A stretch of DNA of 64,000 nucleotides from Ideonella sp. A 288 (GTDB lineage Bacteria > Pseudomonadota > Gammaproteobacteria > Burkholderiales > Burkholderiaceae_C): positions 10,317-74,316 of the forward strand of contig NZ_MWLO01000143.1 in NCBI RefSeq assembly GCF_002198735.1. Reading direction: 5' to 3'. Each line of letters opens with the position of its first letter. Within the stretch, counting starts at the first letter, position 1. The position numbers and the translations under genes were made by a program. The notes below the pieces were generated by a model. It did not search any database. It was not told where the DNA came from and saw nothing but the letters and a program-made list of their open reading frames with translations. This document shows positions 1-8,802 of this stretch, one piece after another.

Positions 1-36
1 TCTGGGGGTGGGCGGGCTGGACGGTCGGGAGGGACG

Positions 37-555
37 TCAGGCGCGCAGCTTCTGGCGCTTGGGTGCCAGCATGGTGCCACGGCAGCCGGCCGTGCCGCAA
101 CGGCAGGCGAACTGCTTTTTGAGCGCCGGGGTGTAGCGCTCGTCGATGACCAGGCCGTAGTCGTAGAACAACTCCTCGCCCGGCGCGATGTCGCGCAACG
201 CCTTGATGAAGACGCGGGCGCCGTCTTCGTCGGCCTCGCAGTTGGGCGTGCAGGCGTGGTTGATCCAGCGCGCCGCGTTGCCGCCCACCTTGGCGTCGAT
301 GACATGCGCCTCGTCGATGTGGAAGTAGAAGGTGTGGTTGGGGTCGGTGGGGTCGTGCGGGTGGCGGCGCAGCGCCTCGTCCCAGCTGATCAGCTCGCCG
401 GTGTACTCGATGACCGTGTCGCCGGCCGCGATGGGCTGCAGCGCGAAGACGCCCTTGCCGTGCACGCCGCTCTTGCGCACCTGGATGCGCCGGCCTCCCG
501 CCGGGGCGGTGGCGGCAGAAGACTTCGGGCGGTCGGCTTGCAGGGTTGGCGTCAT
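37..555 (-). CDS. SET domain protein, putative lysine methyltransferase
   Basis: A 172-residue protein made almost entirely of a SET domain, the S-adenosylmethionine-dependent lysine methyltransferase fold. The N-terminal 20 residues are low-complexity; the core starts at about residue 24 with the V-x-G-K-G-V-F-A signature. The cofactor and active-site motif N-H-A-C is at residues 99-102, the E-L-F-Y-D-Y-G motif with the catalytic tyrosines at 128-134, and a post-SET-like cysteine cluster C-x-C-G-x3-C at 151-158. Stand-alone bacterial SET proteins of this size occur in many proteobacteria, but their substrates are mostly unknown. It is transcribed away from topB with a 148-bp gap and no obvious operon partner. 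The fold assignment is firm; the substrate is not known. Confidence 0.88.
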   Translation of the reverse strand: MTPTLQADRPKSSAATAPAGGRRIQVRKSGVHGKGVFALQPIAAGDTVIEYTGELISWDEALRRHPHDPTDPNHTFYFHIDEAHVIDAKVGGNAARWINHACTPNCEADEDGARVFIKALRDIAPGEELFYDYGLVIDERYTPALKKQFACRCGTAGCRGTMLAPKRQKLRA

Positions 556-703
556 TGGTTAAAGTGAATTCATGGGCGCGCGCGTGTACACCTGTGCAGG
601 CGCGCGCGAAGAGGACGGATTGTAGGCACGGCCCCAGACCCCGCCGGGGCGGGCCCCGAAGGACCCGCGCGGGCGGGCCGATCACCAGGAACACATCGCA
701 TCC

Positions 704-3313
704 ATGAGCAAGACACTGATCATTGCCGAGAAGCCCAGCGTGGCGCAGGACATCGTCCGCGCGCTCACCCCCGTGGCCGGCAAGTTCGAGAAGCACGCCG
801 AACATTTCGAGAACGACACCCACATCGTCACCTCCGCGGTGGGCCACCTGGTGGAGATCAAGGCCCCGGAGGAATACGACGTGAAGCGCGGCAAGTGGAG
901 CTTCGCGCACCTGCCGGTGGTGCCGCCGCACTTCGACCTGGCCCCCATCGACAAGGCCAAGACGCGGCTGAACGCGGTGGTCAAGCTGGTCAAGCGCAAG
1001 GACGTGGGCGCGCTGGTGAACGCCTGCGACGCGGGCCGCGAGGGCGAGCTGATCTTCCGCCTGATCGTGCAGTACGCCGACCCCACCGGCAAGGGCGCGT
1101 CGACCAAGCCAGTGCAGCGGCTGTGGCTGCAGAGCATGACGCCGCAGGCCATCCGCGACGGCTTCGACCACCTGCGCAGCGACCAGCAGATGCTGGGCCT
1201 GGCCGATGCCGCGCGCAGCCGCAGCGAGGCCGACTGGCTGGTCGGCATCAACGGCACGCGCGCGATGACGGCCTTCAACTCGCGCGACGGCGGCTTCTTC
1301 CTGACCACCGTGGGCCGGGTGCAGACGCCCACGCTGTCGATCGTCGTCGAGCGCGAAGAGAAGATCCGAAAGCACGTCTCGCGCGACTACTGGGAGATCA
1401 AGGCCGGCTTCGAGGCCGCCGCCGGCGGCTACGAGGGCAAGTGGTTCGACCCGAAGTTCAAGAAGGACGACGACCCCGATCGCCGTGCCGACCGGATCTG
1501 GAACGAGCGCGATGCCCAGGCCATCGGCGACGCGGTGCTGGGCAAGCCCGGTGTCGTCACCGAGGAGGCCAAGCCGAGCAACCAGAGCAGCCCGCTGCTC
1601 TATGACCTGACCACGCTGCAGCGCGAGGCCAACGGCCGCTTCGGCTTCTCGGCCAAGACCACGCTGAGCCTGGCGCAGGCGCTGTACGAAAAGCACAAGG
1701 TGCTGACCTACCCGCGGACCGACTCGCGCGCGCTGCCCGAGGACTACCTGGCCACCGTCAAGCAGACCTTCCAGATGATCGCCGGCGAAGACCTGCCTGG
1801 GCCGCTGAAGGCGCTGGCCCCGCACGCCGCCAAGGGCCTGAAGGAGGGCTACGTCAAGCCCACCAAGCGCGTGTTCGACAACGCCAAGGTGTCGGACCAC
1901 TTCGCCATCATCCCCACGCTGCAGGCGCCCAAGAGCCTGACCGAGGCCGAGGCCAAACTGTACGACATGGTGGTCAAGCGCTTCATCGCGGTGTTCTACC
2001 CGCCGGCCGAGTACATGGTCACCACCCGCATCACCAAGGTGGCCGCCGCGGTGAAGGGCCTGGGCGACGAGCAGTGCTTCCAGACCAACGGCAAGGTGCT
2101 GGTGAACCCCGGCTGGCTGGCGGTGTACGGCAAGGAGGCTCAGGACGAAGACGCCAACCTGGTGCCGGTGCAGCCGAGCGAGGTGGTGGCCAACGAGCAC
2201 GTCAGCGTCAACCCGCTGAAGACCCGCCCGCCGGCGCGCTACAACGAGGCCACGCTGCTGAGCGCGATGGAAGGCGCCGGCAAGCTGATCGACGACGACG
2301 AACTGCGCGAGGCCATGGCCGAGAAGGGCCTGGGCACGCCGGCCACGCGCGCGCAGGTGATCGAAGGCCTGATCGCCGAGAAGTACATGCTGCGCGACGG
2401 CCGCGAGCTGGTGCCCACGGCCAAGGCCTTCCAGCTGATGACGCTGCTGCGCGGCCTGGCGATCGAAGACCTGACCAAGCCCGAGCTCACCGGCAACTGG
2501 GAATACCAGCTGGCCGAGATGGAGCACGGCCGCCTGTCGCGCGACGCCTTCATGAAGGAGATCGCCAAGATGGCCGAGCGCATCGTGCGCAAGGCCAAGG
2601 AATACGACCGCGACACCATCCCGGGCGACTACGCCACGCTCACCTCGCCCTGCCCCAACTGCGGCGGCATCGTGAAGGAGAACTACCGCCGCTTCACCTG
2701 CACCGGCGCCGATGGCGCCAGCGAAGGCTGCGGCTTCTCGATGACCAAAATCCCCGGCGCGCGCAGCTTCGAGCTGCACGAGGTCGAGGCCTTCCTGCGC
2801 GACAAGAAGATCGGCCCGCTCGAAGGCTTCCGCTCGAAGGCCGGCTGGCCCTTCACCGCCGAGCTGAAGCTGGTGCGCGACGACGAGATCAACAACTGGA
2901 AGCTCGAGTTCGATTTCGGCGACGACGCCAAGAACGCCGACGGAGAGGCCGAGGCCATCGACTTCAGCGGGCAGGAAAGCCTGGGCGTGTGCCCCAAGTG
3001 CAAGGGCCGCGTCTTCGAGCACGGCACCAACTACGCCTGCGAGCATGCGGTGAGCGCGCCTGTCACCTGCGACTTCAAGACCGGCCGCATCATCCTGCAG
3101 CAGCCGGTGTCGCGCGAGCAGGCCGTCAAGCTGCTGACCACCGGCCGCACCGACCAGCTCGAAGGCTTCGTCTCCAACCGCACCAAGCGCAAGTTCAAGG
3201 CCATGCTGGTGTGGGACGAGAAGGAAGGCAAGGTCGGCTTCGAGTTCGCGCCGCGTGGCGAGAAGGCGCCAGCGGCGAAAAAGACCGCGGCGAAGAAGGC
3301 CGCTGCCAAGTGA
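704..3313 (+). CDS. topB: DNA topoisomerase III
   Basis: A type IA topoisomerase of 869 residues that passes single strands through a transient 5'-phosphotyrosyl break and decatenates replication and recombination intermediates. The Toprim domain opens with E-K-P-S-V-A (residues 9-14) and carries the acidic D-A-G-R-E-G-E motif near 108-114. The active-site tyrosine is Tyr336 in Y-P-R-T-D. After the toroidal core there are two zinc-ribbon-like cysteine clusters (near 650-680 and 765-790) and a lysine/alanine-rich tail ending K-K-A-A-A-K, a common DNA-binding extension in this family. The ATG start matches the usual topB N-terminus M-S-K-T-L-I-I-A-E-K. A DUF167 gene follows after 13 bp, so the two are probably cotranscribed. 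Confidence 0.97.
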   Translation: MSKTLIIAEKPSVAQDIVRALTPVAGKFEKHAEHFENDTHIVTSAVGHLVEIKAPEEYDVKRGKWSFAHLPVVPPHFDLAPIDKAKTRLNAVVKLVKRKDVGALVNACDAGREGELIFRLIVQYADPTGKGASTKPVQRLWLQSMTPQAIRDGFDHLRSDQQMLGLADAARSRSEADWLVGINGTRAMTAFNSRDGGFFLTTVGRVQTPTLSIVVEREEKIRKHVSRDYWEIKAGFEAAAGGYEGKWFDPKFKKDDDPDRRADRIWNERDAQAIGDAVLGKPGVVTEEAKPSNQSSPLLYDLTTLQREANGRFGFSAKTTLSLAQALYEKHKVLTYPRTDSRALPEDYLATVKQTFQMIAGEDLPGPLKALAPHAAKGLKEGYVKPTKRVFDNAKVSDHFAIIPTLQAPKSLTEAEAKLYDMVVKRFIAVFYPPAEYMVTTRITKVAAAVKGLGDEQCFQTNGKVLVNPGWLAVYGKEAQDEDANLVPVQPSEVVANEHVSVNPLKTRPPARYNEATLLSAMEGAGKLIDDDELREAMAEKGLGTPATRAQVIEGLIAEKYMLRDGRELVPTAKAFQLMTLLRGLAIEDLTKPELTGNWEYQLAEMEHGRLSRDAFMKEIAKMAERIVRKAKEYDRDTIPGDYATLTSPCPNCGGIVKENYRRFTCTGADGASEGCGFSMTKIPGARSFELHEVEAFLRDKKIGPLEGFRSKAGWPFTAELKLVRDDEINNWKLEFDFGDDAKNADGEAEAIDFSGQESLGVCPKCKGRVFEHGTNYACEHAVSAPVTCDFKTGRIILQQPVSREQAVKLLTTGRTDQLEGFVSNRTKRKFKAMLVWDEKEGKVGFEFAPRGEKAPAAKKTAAKKAAAK

Positions 3314-3326
3314 TCCTTGGTTGAGC

Positions 3327-3707
3327 ATGGCCAAGGCGCCGAAGCCACCGGGCGCGAAGCCGCCCGGCGAGGCCGCCTCGATCGCCGCGGCGCTGGACTG
3401 GCCCTGCCTGGTGGCACGCGGGGGCACGGCCTGCCTGCTCGACCTGAGCGTGGTGCCCAACGCCCGCCACACCGGCGTCGACGGACTGCACGACGGCGCG
3501 CTGCGCGTGCGCCTGTCGGCGCCGCCGGTGGACGGCAAGGCCAACGAGATGGTGTGCGACTGGGTGGCCGGCGAGCTGGGCTGCCCCAAGCGCGCGGTGC
3601 GTCTGCTGCGCGGCCCGGCCTCGCGGCGCAAGCAGCTGGAGATCGACCTGGACGCGGCCACCGTGGCGGCGTGGCTCGCGAAGGTGGTCTTGCCGGATCG
3701 CGAATGA
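3327..3707 (+). CDS. DUF167 (YggU-family) protein
   Basis: A 126-residue member of the DUF167/YggU family, small conserved proteins of unknown biochemical function. The diagnostic stretch is A-P-P-V-D-G-K-A-N (about residues 66-74), followed by the R-L-L-R-G motif and a C-terminal amphipathic region. I chose the ATG 13 bp downstream of the topB stop. An upstream in-frame ATG at 3255 lies inside topB and would add only a low-complexity arginine-rich leader. The proline/alanine-rich N-terminal 20 residues are not part of the family core. The position directly behind topB suggests cotranscription but says little about role. Confidence 0.88.
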   Translation: MAKAPKPPGAKPPGEAASIAAALDWPCLVARGGTACLLDLSVVPNARHTGVDGLHDGALRVRLSAPPVDGKANEMVCDWVAGELGCPKRAVRLLRGPASRRKQLEIDLDAATVAAWLAKVVLPDRE

Positions 3708-3741
3708 GCCCGCGGGCCGCCGCAGGGCATGATCGGTCGGC

Positions 3742-4752
3742 ATGAGTTTGATCGTCTTCCACAAGCTGCTGGCCATCTTCGCGACGGTGGCCATCGGCTG
3801 GTTCGCCGGGCGCATGCGCTGGCTGGGCCAGGCCGGCGAAGGCACCGACCCGGCGCGCACGATGGGCCACGCGGCCTTCTTCATCTTCGTGCCGGCGCTG
3901 CTGTTCCGCACCACCGCGCGGCTGGACCTGGGCGCCATGCCCTGGGCCACCGTGGTGGCGTTCTTCGTGCCGGTGATGTGCACGATGCTGGCGGTGTACG
4001 CGGTGCAGCGCTGGCGCCGGCCGGCACTGCCCGGCGCCAACCTCGAGGCCGGCGAGCGTGCCGCGGCGGCGCCGTCGTCGCGGGCCATCGCGGCGGTGTT
4101 CGGCAATTCGGTCCAGGTGGGCATCCCGGTGGCGGCGGCGCTGTTCGGCGAGGCCGGGCTGGGCATCCACATCGCGCTGGTCAGCCTGCACGCGCTGGTG
4201 CTGCTGTCGGTGCTCACGGCGCTGGTGGAACTGGACGTGGCCCGCGCCCGCGCGCTGCACGAGCCCACCGCCAGCCTGTGGCGCACGCTGGGCACGACGG
4301 CGCGCAACACCATCATCCACCCGGTGGTGCTGCCGGTGCTGGCCGGCCTGGCCTGGAACGCCACCGGCTGGGCGTTGCCCGGCGCGCTGGACGAGACGCT
4401 GCAGTTGCTGGGCACGGCCGTGGCGCCGCTGTGCCTGGTGCTGATCGGCATGTCGCTGGCCTACAGCCACGTCGGCGGTGCCCTGGGCGGCGCGCTGGCG
4501 ATCTCCGGCCTGAAGCTGCTGCTGCTGCCGGCGCTGGTGCTGGCGGTGGCGCACTGGGGCTTCGGCCTGGCCGGCCTGCCGCTGCAGGTGGCGGTGATGA
4601 TGGCCGCGCTGCCCACCGGCAGCAATGCATTGATCTTCGCGCAGCGCTACCGCTCGCAGGAGGCCGAGACCACCACCGCCATCGTGCTGTCGACGCTGGG
4701 CTTCGTGCTCACCGCGCCGCTGTGGCTGGCGGTGCTGGCGCGGCTGGGCTGA
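3742..4752 (+). CDS. AEC family transporter (auxin efflux carrier-like permease)
   Basis: A 336-residue polytopic inner-membrane protein with about ten hydrophobic segments in two five-helix halves separated by a short hydrophilic loop near residues 95-115. This is the layout of the auxin efflux carrier (AEC, PF03547) family. Recognisable family features are the G-N-S-x-Q-V-G-I-P stretch in the first half (about 121-129) and the L-P-T-G-S-N-A motif near residue 290. Bacterial AEC members move organic acids such as malate or malonate; the substrate here cannot be deduced. The ATG lies 34 bp behind the DUF167 stop, so it may be the last gene of the topB transcript. The gene downstream is convergent. 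Confidence 0.85.
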   Translation: MSLIVFHKLLAIFATVAIGWFAGRMRWLGQAGEGTDPARTMGHAAFFIFVPALLFRTTARLDLGAMPWATVVAFFVPVMCTMLAVYAVQRWRRPALPGANLEAGERAAAAPSSRAIAAVFGNSVQVGIPVAAALFGEAGLGIHIALVSLHALVLLSVLTALVELDVARARALHEPTASLWRTLGTTARNTIIHPVVLPVLAGLAWNATGWALPGALDETLQLLGTAVAPLCLVLIGMSLAYSHVGGALGGALAISGLKLLLLPALVLAVAHWGFGLAGLPLQVAVMMAALPTGSNALIFAQRYRSQEAETTTAIVLSTLGFVLTAPLWLAVLARLG

Positions 4753-4782
4753 GCGCCGCCGTCGCTGGGTGGCCGCCCGGCG

Positions 4783-5274
4783 CTACCTGCCGCCGGCCAG
4801 CGTCTCGCGCGGATCGTCCATCGTGGCCGAGGACAGAACGCGGCGTTCGCGGTCGAAGGTGACGGTGAACACCTTTTTCTGCTGGCCGTCGAGGAAGCGC
4901 CAGTCCCAGACCTCTTCGTCGGGCTTGCCGGCGAAGCTCTGCGTCTTGGCCGGCTTGCCCAGCGCACGGCGCACGTCGACCTGCGCCATGCCGGTCTGCA
5001 CCCGGGTGAAGTTGGCCGGCGTCAGCAACTGGCGCAGCGAGCTCATCTTGCCGTCGGTGCCGATGACGATGAGGTAGTTGGTCGAGCCCTCGGGCTGGCG
5101 CGGGTACTCGAGCACCTTGCTGCCGTCGGCCCGCTCGGAGACATGCGAGGGCTCGCCGAACTGCCTGCGCACATCGGTCTCGGTGGACAGCCCCTCTTCG
5201 AGCTTTTCGATGCGGTGCTGATCACAGGCGGCCAGCGCGGCGGCAGTGGCCAGGACAAGGGCAATGAGGCGCAT
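4783..5274 (-). CDS. BamE/SmpA-like outer-membrane lipoprotein
   Basis: A 163-residue predicted lipoprotein. The signal sequence ends in a lipobox L-A-A-C with Cys17 as the expected lipidation site. The mature part contains two BamE/OmlA-type units: G-L-S-T-E-T-D-V-R-R-Q-F-G-E-P near residues 27-41 and G-M-A-Q-V-D-V-R-R-A-L-G-K-P near 96-109. Such folds bind other envelope proteins; the best-known member, BamE, is an accessory subunit of the beta-barrel assembly machinery. The duplicated motif makes this more likely an OmlA-domain relative than the housekeeping bamE. I started at the ATG that gives the signal peptide; a longer frame to 5349 adds 25 residues that do not look like a leader. It is convergent with the AEC gene. 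Confidence 0.82.
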   Translation of the reverse strand: MRLIALVLATAAALAACDQHRIEKLEEGLSTETDVRRQFGEPSHVSERADGSKVLEYPRQPEGSTNYLIVIGTDGKMSSLRQLLTPANFTRVQTGMAQVDVRRALGKPAKTQSFAGKPDEEVWDWRFLDGQQKKVFTVTFDRERRVLSSATMDDPRETLAGGR

Positions 5275-5370
5275 GACTGCTTCCAGATACAACCAGGACG
5301 CCCCATTTTGCCCGCATCCGCCGACACCGGACCTGCGTTGTTCCCCCATGAATGCGCGGGGCAGGGTCCA

Positions 5371-6111
5371 CTAGCCTGGCCGGTCGAGCCATTGTTGCAG
5401 CGCCGGCGCCAGCCCCTGCCAGGCCGGCGCCGCACCGCCCGCCGGTGCGGCCAGCAGGCCGGGGCGGGGCGGGCCGGTGAGCCACTCGATGCCGGCGCTG
5501 GCGCTGTCGATCAGCGGCACCGGCAGGTCGGCGGCCAGGGCCTGCGCATAGCCCGCCAGACCGGCGCCGCCCAGGATCACCGCATCGACGCCGTGCGCGG
5601 CCCGCACGCACACGTCGCGCAGCAGCGCGATGGCGCCGGCCGGGTCGGCCGCCAGCTGTGCGCCGCTGGGCGCCACGGCATGCACCGCCGCCAGGCCGTC
5701 GGCCAGGCCCAGCGATGCGGCCAGGCGCTGCAGCATCGGCACCCAGGCGGCGCCGCCGGTGACGATGGCATAGCGCCCATGCAACGCGGCCTGCCGCATC
5801 GCCGCCTCGGCCAGGCCGACCACCGGCAACCCGGTGGTCTCACGCAGCGCCCAGACGCCGGGGTCGCCGAAGCAGCCCAGCAGCACCGCGTCGGCCCCGC
5901 CCCCGGCGGCCACGTGGCGCGCCCAGGCGTCCAGCGCGGCATGGCCGGCGATGGCATAGCCGGCCTCGCTGGCGATGTAGCTGGCGCCCAGCGTGGCCGT
6001 CAACGCGGTGAGCTCGACATCGCCTCGCCCGGCCAGCAGCGCCTGCGCATGGGCCAGCAGCCTGGCGCTGACCGCGGCCGAGGTGTTGGGATTGAGGATG
6101 GCCAGGCGCAT
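5371..6111 (-). CDS. Asp/Glu/hydantoin racemase-superfamily protein with one catalytic Cys replaced
   Basis: A 246-residue protein of the Asp/Glu/hydantoin racemase fold (HyuE-like). The N-terminus I-L-N-P-N-T-S (5-11) and the motif L-L-G-C-F-G-D-P-G (78-86, Cys80) fit hydantoin racemases. These enzymes use two cysteines on opposite faces of the substrate. The second motif, normally L-G-C-A-G, reads L-G-G-A-G here with Gly182 in the cysteine position, so ordinary two-base racemisation is unlikely. One-cysteine relatives are known as decarboxylases or isomerases (arylmalonate decarboxylase keeps only the second one). It is the last gene of the minus-strand ABC importer operon, 18 bp after the GntR gene, so it probably acts on the imported compound. 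The exact reaction is unknown. Confidence 0.8.
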   Translation of the reverse strand: MRLAILNPNTSAAVSARLLAHAQALLAGRGDVELTALTATLGASYIASEAGYAIAGHAALDAWARHVAAGGGADAVLLGCFGDPGVWALRETTGLPVVGLAEAAMRQAALHGRYAIVTGGAAWVPMLQRLAASLGLADGLAAVHAVAPSGAQLAADPAGAIALLRDVCVRAAHGVDAVILGGAGLAGYAQALAADLPVPLIDSASAGIEWLTGPPRPGLLAAPAGGAAPAWQGLAPALQQWLDRPG

Positions 6112-6129
6112 GGATGCGTTCGGACCGGC

Positions 6130-6906
6130 TCAGGCCACGGGGGCGCCGGGGCCGAGCAGCGCGGCCAGGTCGGTCGGCACGGGTTCGGCCGGTGCGAAGC
6201 ACAGGCCCGCCTCCAGTTCCGACAGGTGGCGCAGCATCAGCGCCTCGGCCTCGTCGGCGGCGCCGCGGCGCATGGCCGCGAGCAGGCCGCGGTGGTCGTG
6301 GCAGTTGCAGGCGTCGACCCAGCGCGTGGCACGGCGGGGCGTGGGAGCAGCGCGGGCGGCCCGCACCGGCCGCGTCAGGGCGCCGTCGCCATAGGTCATC
6401 AGCACGAGCGAGGTGCGCGACACCAGTTCGCCCAGCAGCCGCTGCAGCGTGGCATGGCCGGCCAGTTGCGCCAGCCGCAGGTGGAACTCGCCCGACAGCC
6501 GCAGCGCCGCCGGGTGGCGGCCCTGGCGGCGGGCCTGTTCCTCGTCGGCGATCAGCGCGGCCAGCGCGTCCAGGTCGGTGGCGCTGGCGCGGGCGATGGC
6601 GCGGCGCAGCAGAGTGGGCTCGATCAAGCGGCGCACCTCGAACACCTCGTGCGCCTCGTCGACGCTGGGCTCGGCGATGCTGGCCCCGCGGTGCGGCGAC
6701 AGCGTGACCACCTGCGACTGCGCCAGCCGGATCAGCACCTGGCGGATGCGCGTGCGCGACACGCCGTAGACCTGGCCCAGCTTGTCCTCGACCAGCTTGG
6801 TGCCGGGCGGCAGCCGGTGGTCCATCACCGCGGCGACGAGCTGGTCGTGGATGTCGGCGTCGGTGCAGGCGGCCGGCGTCGGCACTGTTGCGAGGGACGC
6901 CTTCAT
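6130..6906 (-). CDS. GntR family (FadR-type) transcriptional regulator
   Basis: A 258-residue regulator with an N-terminal winged helix-turn-helix (about 15-80, including L-P-P-G-T-K-L-V-E-D-K-L-G and V-S-R-T-R-I-R-Q-V-L) and a C-terminal all-helical FCD-type effector domain (about 95-225). The expected FCD metal ligands are present in the F-H-L-R-L and late histidine regions. Its ATG overlaps the stop of the upstream permease by 4 bases, so it is translationally coupled to the importer it probably controls. The effector is expected to be the transported compound or a product of the downstream racemase-fold protein. A candidate operator is the imperfect palindrome at 11236-11247 ahead of the first gene of the operon. 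Confidence 0.87.
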   Translation of the reverse strand: MKASLATVPTPAACTDADIHDQLVAAVMDHRLPPGTKLVEDKLGQVYGVSRTRIRQVLIRLAQSQVVTLSPHRGASIAEPSVDEAHEVFEVRRLIEPTLLRRAIARASATDLDALAALIADEEQARRQGRHPAALRLSGEFHLRLAQLAGHATLQRLLGELVSRTSLVLMTYGDGALTRPVRAARAAPTPRRATRWVDACNCHDHRGLLAAMRRGAADEAEALMLRHLSELEAGLCFAPAEPVPTDLAALLGPGAPVA

Positions 6907-7781
6907 CGCACCGCCCGCCGCCGCCGCAGGGCCGCCGCCACGCCGAAGGCCACGCCCACCACGGCCAGCGACACGGCGGTGGTCACCGTGCCCAGCGCGT
7001 AGATGGCCGGCGTGGTGACGGTGGTGGTCAGGCCCTGCAGTTCGAGCGGCAGGGTGTTGAGGTCGCCGATGGCTTGCGACGAGCGCGCGATCTCGTCCCA
7101 GCTGAGCGTGAAGCCGAACATGCCGATGCCCACCACCGACGGCCCGATCAGCGGCAGCACGACATGCCGGAAGGCCTGCCAGGGCGTGGCGCCGAGGTCG
7201 CGTGCGGCCTCTTCGTAGGCCGGGTTGAAACGGTTGAACACCGCAAACATGATCAGCAGGCCGAAGGGCAGCGTCCAGGTCAGGTGCGCGCCCAGGCCCG
7301 AGGTGTACAGGCCCAGAGAGGTGGTGTAGGTCTCCAGCACGCCGGTGGCGCCGACGGCGTCGAGCAGCCACTTCAGCGCGCCGTCGAGCAGGCGGAACTG
7401 CAGGCCGATGCCCAGCGAGACGATGATCGACGGCATGATCAGGCTGGCCACGGTGACGTAGAACAGCCCCTGCGCACCAGCCAGCGGCTTGCGGAAGGCC
7501 AGCCCCGCGCCCAGCGACAGCAGCACGGTCAGCGCCATCACCACCGTGCCCAGCGCCAGCGAGCGGCGCAGCGCCGCACCGATGTCGACCACGCCCAGGC
7601 CCTGCCACAGCGACTGGTACCAGTGCGTGGACCAGCCGCGCATCGGGAAGGTGAGACCGCCCTCGGGCCCCTGGAAGCTGAGCACGAAGATCGTCACCAC
7701 CGGCCCGTACAGGAACACCACGAACAGGCCGAACACCGCGGCCAGCGGCCAGAAACCCTTGGAGCGGCGATCGCCCGACAT
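6903..7781 (-). CDS. ABC transporter permease, PotC-like
   Basis: A 292-residue inner-membrane permease with six hydrophobic segments and the cytoplasmic E-A-A-x3-G-x-x-x-x-x-x-F motif (E-E-A-A-R-D-L-G-A-T-P-W, about 190-201) that docks on the ATPase. Order and similarity place it as the PotC-type second permease of a polyamine/opine-class (PotABCD) importer. It starts 2 bp beyond the stop of the first permease and overlaps the GntR start by 4 bases, so it is embedded in the operon. The C-terminus is arginine-rich. The long antisense frame across this gene is a composition artefact. The substrate cannot be read from sequence. Confidence 0.9.
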   Translation of the reverse strand: MSGDRRSKGFWPLAAVFGLFVVFLYGPVVTIFVLSFQGPEGGLTFPMRGWSTHWYQSLWQGLGVVDIGAALRRSLALGTVVMALTVLLSLGAGLAFRKPLAGAQGLFYVTVASLIMPSIIVSLGIGLQFRLLDGALKWLLDAVGATGVLETYTTSLGLYTSGLGAHLTWTLPFGLLIMFAVFNRFNPAYEEAARDLGATPWQAFRHVVLPLIGPSVVGIGMFGFTLSWDEIARSSQAIGDLNTLPLELQGLTTTVTTPAIYALGTVTTAVSLAVVGVAFGVAAALRRRRAVR

Positions 7782-7783
7782 GC

Positions 7784-8671
7784 TCACAGTTCCTTGCGCA
7801 GGTCGACCAGCCGGTTGAGCGCGACGATGATCATCAGCACCACCGCCAGCAGCACCACCGCATTGGCGGCGGCGAGCGGGAACTGCAGGTACGAGGTCTG
7901 CACCTGGATCACCTTGCCCACCGAGGCGATCTGCTGCCCGCCCATCACGCCGACGGTGACGAAGTCGCCCATCACGATCGTCAGCACGAAGATCGAGCCG
8001 ATCAGGATGCCGGTGCGCGACAGCGGCACCACCACGTTCCACAGCGTCTGCCAGCCGCTGGCGCCGCAGTCGTCGGCGGCCTCGAGCAGCGAGCGGTCGA
8101 TGCGCATCATCGAGTTGAAGATCGGCACCAGCATGAACATGGTGTACAGGTGCACGAAGGCCAGCACCACCGAGAACTGCGAGAACAGCAGCCACTCCAC
8201 CGGCTCCTGCACCCAGCCCATGCCGACCAGCGCCTGGTTGACCAGGCCATGGCGGCCCAGCAGCGGCACCCACGAGATCATGCGGATGACGTTGGACGTC
8301 CAGAACGGGATGGTGCAGACGATGAACAGCAGCGTCTGCATGCCCGGCGTGCGCACATGGAAGGCCAGGAAGTAGGCCACCGCGAACCCCAGCACCAGCG
8401 TCACCGCCCAGGTGAGCAGGCTGAAGGTGAGCGTGGACGCGTAGGTCTTCAGCGTGACGCAGGGCTCGGCCAGGTTGCCGCAGCCGTCGAAGATCGACAC
8501 GTAGTTTTGCAGCGTGAAGCCCGGCACCAGCTCGTAGTCGCTGGTCGGCCAGAAGCTCACCGCGCCCACCAGCAGCAGCGGCAGCACGAAGAACAGCGCG
8601 AACACGGCCGCGAACGGCCCGGCTTGCAGCCAGGCCGGCGGACCATTGTTCAGCGCATGCTCAGTCTTCAT
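7784..8671 (-). CDS. ABC transporter permease, PotB-like
   Basis: A 295-residue permease with six hydrophobic segments; the first, near residues 20-42, is the typical PotB N-terminal helix. A periplasmic insertion between helices 1 and 2 contains several cysteines (C-G-N-L-A-E-P-C). The EAA loop reads L-E-A-A-D-D-C-G-A-S-G-W at about 195-206. It pairs with the PotC-like protein to form the channel of the importer. It lies 131 bp downstream of the binding-protein gene, and that gap holds a large hairpin that could lower permease expression relative to the binding protein. Confidence 0.9.
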   Translation of the reverse strand: MKTEHALNNGPPAWLQAGPFAAVFALFFVLPLLLVGAVSFWPTSDYELVPGFTLQNYVSIFDGCGNLAEPCVTLKTYASTLTFSLLTWAVTLVLGFAVAYFLAFHVRTPGMQTLLFIVCTIPFWTSNVIRMISWVPLLGRHGLVNQALVGMGWVQEPVEWLLFSQFSVVLAFVHLYTMFMLVPIFNSMMRIDRSLLEAADDCGASGWQTLWNVVVPLSRTGILIGSIFVLTIVMGDFVTVGVMGGQQIASVGKVIQVQTSYLQFPLAAANAVVLLAVVLMIIVALNRLVDLRKEL

Positions 8672-8717
8672 GGCCTAACCGAAGCGACGCGGCGTGGCGA
8701 GATGCCGTCGCGAGCGG

Positions 8718-8782
8718 CCCGAGATTGCGACGAGAAGCGCAGCCGTACACCCGTACGGCGAGCATCGCAGTTGCGATATCGG
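8718..8782 (-). repeat. Long imperfect hairpin between binding-protein and permease genes
   Basis: The core is a perfect inverted repeat GCCGTAC (8742-8748) and GTACGGC (8753-8759) with a 4-base loop. The arms extend outward imperfectly: CCCGAGATTGCGA on the left pairs with TTGCGATATCGGG on the right, giving a stem of about 30 bp with bulges. In ABC operons a hairpin at this place commonly stabilises the upstream binding-protein message or attenuates the permease genes. It could also be a REP-like element. I saw no second copy in the window. Confidence 0.6.
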
Positions 8783-8802
8783 GTCGCGCAGCAGGCAGAT
8801 CG

